Under the pieces are notes generated by a model, which searched no databases, was not told where the DNA came from, and saw only the letters and a list, made by a program, of their open reading frames with translations. DNA of 15,836 nucleotides. It comes from JBBSGC01 sp038254525. Lineage in GTDB: Bacteria; Actinomycetota; Actinomycetes; Propionibacteriales; Nocardioidaceae. This document shows positions 12,993 through 15,836 of the stretch, in pieces; within the stretch, counting starts at the first letter, position 1; every line of letters begins with the position of its first letter. The position numbers and the translations under genes were made by a program. Where the stretch lies: assembly GCA_038254525.1 (NCBI GenBank), contig JBBSGC010000038.1, forward strand, positions 1 through 15,836. Reading direction: 5' to 3'.

Positions 12993-14872
12993 GCACCGTC
13001 GCCGAAGCGCCGGGTGGCCCACCGACGGCCGGGGCGACGGCGTCGGACCGGCCGCGCAGCACGATCGGCAGTGGCGAGCTCACCAGCGGGTGGCAGACGC
13101 TTCGGCGCGGGTTCCAGCTCTCACCCGCGCTGGGTCGTGGTCTCGGGGTCACGCTGCTGCTCGCAGCGCTCTCGACGATCGGTTCCTCCGTGATCCCGGT
13201 GGTCGTCCAGCGCACGCTCGACTCGGGCCTGCTCGGCCCCTCGGGCGTCGACCGCGCGGTGGTGTGGCGATACGTCGGCCTGGCCGGGGTGATTGTGGTG
13301 CTGACCACCGGCGCCGGCTACCTGATGAAGTACCGCCTCTACCGCGCCAGCGAGCAAGGCCTGGCCGACCTGCGGGTCAAGGCCTTCCGCCACGTCCACG
13401 ACCTGCCGGTGCTCACGCAGGACACCGAGCGGCGCGGCGCCCTGGTCTCTCGCGTCACCTCCGACGTCGACCAGGTGTCGCTGTTCCTGCAGTTCAACGG
13501 CCTGCTGATGGTGACCAGCGCCGGCCAGGTGGTGGTCGCGACCGTGATCATGGCGTGGTACTCCTGGCAGCTGACCGTCGTGGTTTGGCTGTGCTTCCTG
13601 CCGCTGGTCGCAACACTGAGGCTGACGCAGCGGGCCATGACCACCGCGTACGCAAGGGTGCGGAGCTCCGTGGCCGACATGCTCTCGGTGATCGCCGAGC
13701 CAGTCGTCGGTGCCTCGGTTGTGCGGGCACACGCGATTGCCGGCCGGACCCAGGACCGGATCGACGCCGCCATCGAGACCAACCTGCGAGCCAACGTGAC
13801 GGCTCAACGGGTCGTCGCACTCACCTTCGCCTCGGCCGGCGTGGCCGGGGGGCTGGCCAACGCCGCCGTCGTGGTGCTCGGTGTGCTGCTCGGGCTCGCG
13901 GGACACCTGTCGATCGGGTCGGTGATCGCTTTCGCCTTTCTGGTCTCGCTCTTCGTCGGTCCGGTGACCACGGCCACGCAGGTCGTGACCGAGGCGCAGA
14001 ACGCACTTGCCTCCTGGCGCCGCGTGATCGGCGTCCTGGACACGCCGGCCGATGTGGTCGACCCCGGTGCGGCCGGGGTGACGTTGCCGAGGGGCTCGTT
14101 GACTGCGCGCTTCGAGTCGGTCGGCTACGCCTATCCCGACGGCCCGCCGGTGCTGCACGACGTCGACGTGCTGCTGCCGCCGCGGGCCCGGGTTGCTGTC
14201 GTCGGGGAGACCGGGTCCGGCAAGACCACCTTCGCCAAGCTGCTGTGCCGCATCATGGACCCCCGCGCCGGCCGGGTGCTCATCGACGGAGTCGACCTGC
14301 GCGAGGTGAGCTTCGCGTCATTGCGCCAGCGCGTGGTGATGGTGCCGCAGGAGGGGTTCCTCTTCGACGCCTCGCTCGCGGACAACCTCCGCTACGGACA
14401 GCCCGACGCCGAAGAGTCGACGCTGCTGGCTGCCCTGCGCGACCTACAGCTCGACGACTGGTTCTCCACACTGCCCGCCGGCCTGGTCACCGAGGTGGGG
14501 CAGCGGGGCGAGTCCTTGTCAGCGGGGGAGCGGCAGCTGGTCGCGCTGGTTCGGGCCTACCTCGCCGACCCCGACCTGCTGGTGCTGGACGAGGCCACCA
14601 GCGCTGTGGACCCGCAGACCGAGCTGCGGCTCACCCGGGCCCTGAACCGGTTGCTCTCTGGTCGCACCTCTGTCGTCGTCGCGCACCGGCTGTCGACCGC
14701 CGAGACTGCCGACGAGGTGCTGGTCTTCGATGCCGGTCGGCTCGTCGAGCGTGGGCGGCACGCGGGCCTGGTGGCCACCGGCGGCGTCTACGCCCGGCTG
14801 CACGCCAGCTGGGTGGCTCAGGCACGGCTGTCCTCGAACGTGTCAGGCGAGTCCGCCATCCTGGAGCAATGA
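12989..14872 (+). CDS. ABC exporter half-transporter with consensus catalytic residues
   Basis: A 627-residue partner of the preceding protein. A Pro/Gly/Thr-rich N-terminus (1-35) precedes a six-helix membrane domain (about 50-340) and a nucleotide-binding domain. Walker A is GETGSGKTT (406-414, K412), Walker B LLVLDEATS has D534-E535, and the H-loop H566 lies in VVVAHRLST. All are canonical. Its signature is LSAGE (510-514), with Ala for the second Gly. That motif would face the degenerate site of the partner, while the partner's LSGGQ completes this protein's active site. The GTG start overlaps the previous stop (GTGA), and its own stop overlaps the next ATG. The two genes therefore encode one asymmetric heterodimer, most likely an exporter. 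Confidence 0.94.
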   Translation: MSTVAEAPGGPPTAGATASDRPRSTIGSGELTSGWQTLRRGFQLSPALGRGLGVTLLLAALSTIGSSVIPVVVQRTLDSGLLGPSGVDRAVVWRYVGLAGVIVVLTTGAGYLMKYRLYRASEQGLADLRVKAFRHVHDLPVLTQDTERRGALVSRVTSDVDQVSLFLQFNGLLMVTSAGQVVVATVIMAWYSWQLTVVVWLCFLPLVATLRLTQRAMTTAYARVRSSVADMLSVIAEPVVGASVVRAHAIAGRTQDRIDAAIETNLRANVTAQRVVALTFASAGVAGGLANAAVVVLGVLLGLAGHLSIGSVIAFAFLVSLFVGPVTTATQVVTEAQNALASWRRVIGVLDTPADVVDPGAAGVTLPRGSLTARFESVGYAYPDGPPVLHDVDVLLPPRARVAVVGETGSGKTTFAKLLCRIMDPRAGRVLIDGVDLREVSFASLRQRVVMVPQEGFLFDASLADNLRYGQPDAEESTLLAALRDLQLDDWFSTLPAGLVTEVGQRGESLSAGERQLVALVRAYLADPDLLVLDEATSAVDPQTELRLTRALNRLLSGRTSVVVAHRLSTAETADEVLVFDAGRLVERGRHAGLVATGGVYARLHASWVAQARLSSNVSGESAILEQ

Positions 14873-15456
14873 GCGCACCGGCTGAACGCCATGCCCTGGC
14901 GGTCGCAGTCCTGGGCGGCGCGGCCGGCGGGGGACTCGCCCTGCTGGGCGCGAGCCGCCCGTGGGCCGGTGTCGAGGTGGCGGCACGTGGTGTGCCGGCC
15001 ACCGACGTCTCGGTGGCCGGCAGCTCGGCGGTGCCTTGGGTGGGCGCGCTCGCGCTGGTTGTGCTCAGTGGGGCGCTGGCCCTGGTGCCGACCGGTGGCT
15101 TGCTGCGTCGGGTCGTCGGCGCGGTGCTGGCGTTGGCCGCCGTGGGAGTCGCGTTCGGAGTCGTCACCGCTGGCCCGCAGGTGCACGATGCGCTGACCGC
15201 AGCGGTGCAGGCGTCAGCCGCGTCTGGAGGGGTCGACGTAGGGGCCGTGGTTGCGCACGCCGATGCGCCGTGGTGGCGATGGCTGTCGCTGGTCGGTAGC
15301 GCAACGGGTGCCGTCGCCGGTGGCTGGGCACTGGCGCGCGGCCACCGATGGCAGACGATGGGCAGCCGCTACGAAGCACCCGGCGCGGACGGTCCACCAC
15401 CGGTGGAGCGGGACCCCTGGCGCTCGATCGACGCCGGACGCGACCCGACGCTGTGA
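14869..15456 (+). CDS. Trp biosynthesis-associated membrane protein (Trp_oprn_chp family)
   Basis: A 195-residue membrane protein of a family of unknown function found beside trp genes in actinomycetes. Four hydrophobic segments are visible at about 8-27, 56-73, 81-100 and 138-155, with the characteristic LLGASRPW after the first and a Trp-rich PWWRWLSLVGS before the last. The C-terminal tail ends DPWRSIDAGRDPTL, typical of the family. The ATG is in an ATGA overlap with the ABC gene, so it is coupled to the exporter genes; the longer open frame upstream lies inside the ABC gene and is not used. In M. tuberculosis the homologue sits between trpE and trpC. Here no trpE precedes it. Confidence 0.85.
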   Translation: MSAPAERHALAVAVLGGAAGGGLALLGASRPWAGVEVAARGVPATDVSVAGSSAVPWVGALALVVLSGALALVPTGGLLRRVVGAVLALAAVGVAFGVVTAGPQVHDALTAAVQASAASGGVDVGAVVAHADAPWWRWLSLVGSATGAVAGGWALARGHRWQTMGSRYEAPGADGPPPVERDPWRSIDAGRDPTL

Positions 15457-15515
15457 CCAGGCAGCGTCGCCGGGCAGGTCTGCCAGCCCGTGCGTGCTCA
15501 TCTGCGCTCGGCGGG

Positions 15516-15521
15516 CACAAT
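15516..15521 (+). promoter_or_regulatory. Weak candidate -10 box before the HGxxPAAW gene
   Basis: CACAAT resembles TANNNT except at its first base and would start transcription about 34 nt before the ATG at 15562. The 105-bp gap after the preceding gene allows a separate promoter, but support is thin. Confidence 0.18.
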
Positions 15522-15550
15522 GACAGCGGCCGGTCGTCCCGTCGCACTCG

Positions 15551-15555
15551 AGGAG
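15551..15555 (+). promoter_or_regulatory. Shine-Dalgarno of the HGxxPAAW gene
   Basis: AGGAG lies 6 nt before the ATG at 15562. It decides the start, because the frame is open further upstream (to 15490) and those extra residues are not family-like. Confidence 0.65.
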
Positions 15556-15561
15556 CTCACG

Positions 15562-15780
15562 ATGTCAGCCCAGCACGGCTCCACCCCCGCTGCCTGGGCC
15601 GCGGTGCTCATCGTCCTCATCGGGTTCACAGTGGGCTCGATCGGCGTGATCCTGGGGCCGAACTGGGTGTTGTTCTGGATCGGTTGCGCACTGCTGCCGG
15701 TGGCCCTGGTCGTCGGCAAAGTGATGCAGGCCGCCGGACTGGGCACCGACCGCCGTCGCATCCACGAACCGCACCAGTGA
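15562..15780 (+). CDS. HGxxPAAW family small membrane protein
   Basis: A 72-residue protein named for the N-terminal motif seen here as HGSTPAAW (5-12). Two hydrophobic segments follow (about 13-32 and 36-55), then a short hydrophilic tail with GLGTDRRRIHEPHQ. The function is unknown. In actinomycetes it commonly lies between the Trp-associated membrane protein and trpC, so trpC or another trp gene is expected just beyond the window; that is inference. A clear AGGAG supports the start. Unlike the genes before it, it is not joined by overlap but follows a 105-bp gap. Confidence 0.87.
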   Translation: MSAQHGSTPAAWAAVLIVLIGFTVGSIGVILGPNWVLFWIGCALLPVALVVGKVMQAAGLGTDRRRIHEPHQ

Positions 15781-15830
15781 GCGAACGCCGCGAGTCACTC
15801 CGGCACGCCCCGTAACGCGGGCCGAGCCAC

Positions 15831-15836
15831 TAGGCT
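15831..15836 (+). promoter_or_regulatory. Putative -10 box at the window edge
   Basis: TAGGCT, identical to the box before dnaE, forms the last six bases of the window and lies 51 bp after the HGxxPAAW stop. It probably serves the next gene on the plus strand, whose start is not visible. Confidence 0.33.

Noticed and set aside
12718..14868. Upstream extension of the frame of the Trp-associated membrane protein
   Set aside because: It lies wholly within the two ABC genes in a shifted frame and reads as Arg/Gly/Ala-rich noise. The ATG at 14869 in the ATGA overlap is the natural start.
15471..15490. Hairpin CGGGC/GCCCG after the Trp-associated gene
   Set aside because: The stem is only 5 bp with an internal A-A mismatch and no U-tract, too weak to call a terminator.
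1..15836. tRNA or rRNA genes, CRISPR arrays, insertion sequences, prophage attachment sites
   Set aside because: No cloverleaf-like segment, spaced repeat array, transposase motif or flanking terminal inverted repeat was seen. The gaps are short and the only tandem repeat is within a coding region.

Overview
The window is about 15.8 kb of GC-rich DNA, densely coded, with many GTG starts and stop/start overlaps of 4 bp (ATGA, GTGA). The gene content (DksA-like protein next to lspA, rluD, a DnaE1-type polymerase with an intact PHP domain, DUF2567 and DUF3352 membrane proteins, a PriA-type hisA, a Trp-operon-associated membrane protein and an HGxxPAAW protein) points to an actinomycete (Actinomycetota). 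I cannot name the genus.

Layout. Bases 3-2674 (+): a lysine/alanine-rich DksA/TraR zinc-finger protein, lspA (lipoprotein signal peptidase), rluD (23S pseudouridine synthase) and a GNAT acetyltransferase, all overlapping. Bases 2724-6251 (+): dnaE, the replicative polymerase alpha subunit, with its own -10-like box and Shine-Dalgarno, followed by a hairpin. Bases 6329-8694 (+): two membrane-associated proteins (DUF2567-like and DUF3352-like), ending at a hairpin shared with a convergent pair on the minus strand: a LON substrate-binding-domain protein (9927 to 9259) and a YbaK-type deacylase (9235 to 8741). Bases 10059-10505 (+): a divergent small lipoprotein with some resemblance to protealysin inhibitors (emfourin).

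Bases 10530-11169 hold the most notable part, a decayed histidine locus. hisA/priA has lost its middle (about 60 codons) and is frameshifted. hisF is reduced to a 25-codon ORF joining its first 15 or so codons to its last 9 or so. hisD, hisC, hisB and hisH, which usually lie just upstream in actinomycetes, are absent. The stop/start overlaps to the next genes survive, so the remnants may still act as a promoter and translational-coupling leader.

Bases 11166-14872 (+): two half-transporters that form a heterodimeric ABC exporter, one with a degenerate and one with a consensus ATPase site. Bases 14869-15780 (+): the Trp-associated membrane protein and the HGxxPAAW protein, which normally sit in the trp part of the his-trp region. 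The window ends exactly on another TAGGCT box.

Several starts appear leaderless: a TANNNT box lies 7-8 nt before the start codon at 6329 (+), 10530 (+) and 9927 (-). No tRNA, rRNA, CRISPR or insertion sequence was seen, and no stretch over 300 bases lacks a gene. All calls come from reading the sequence by eye; no database search was run.
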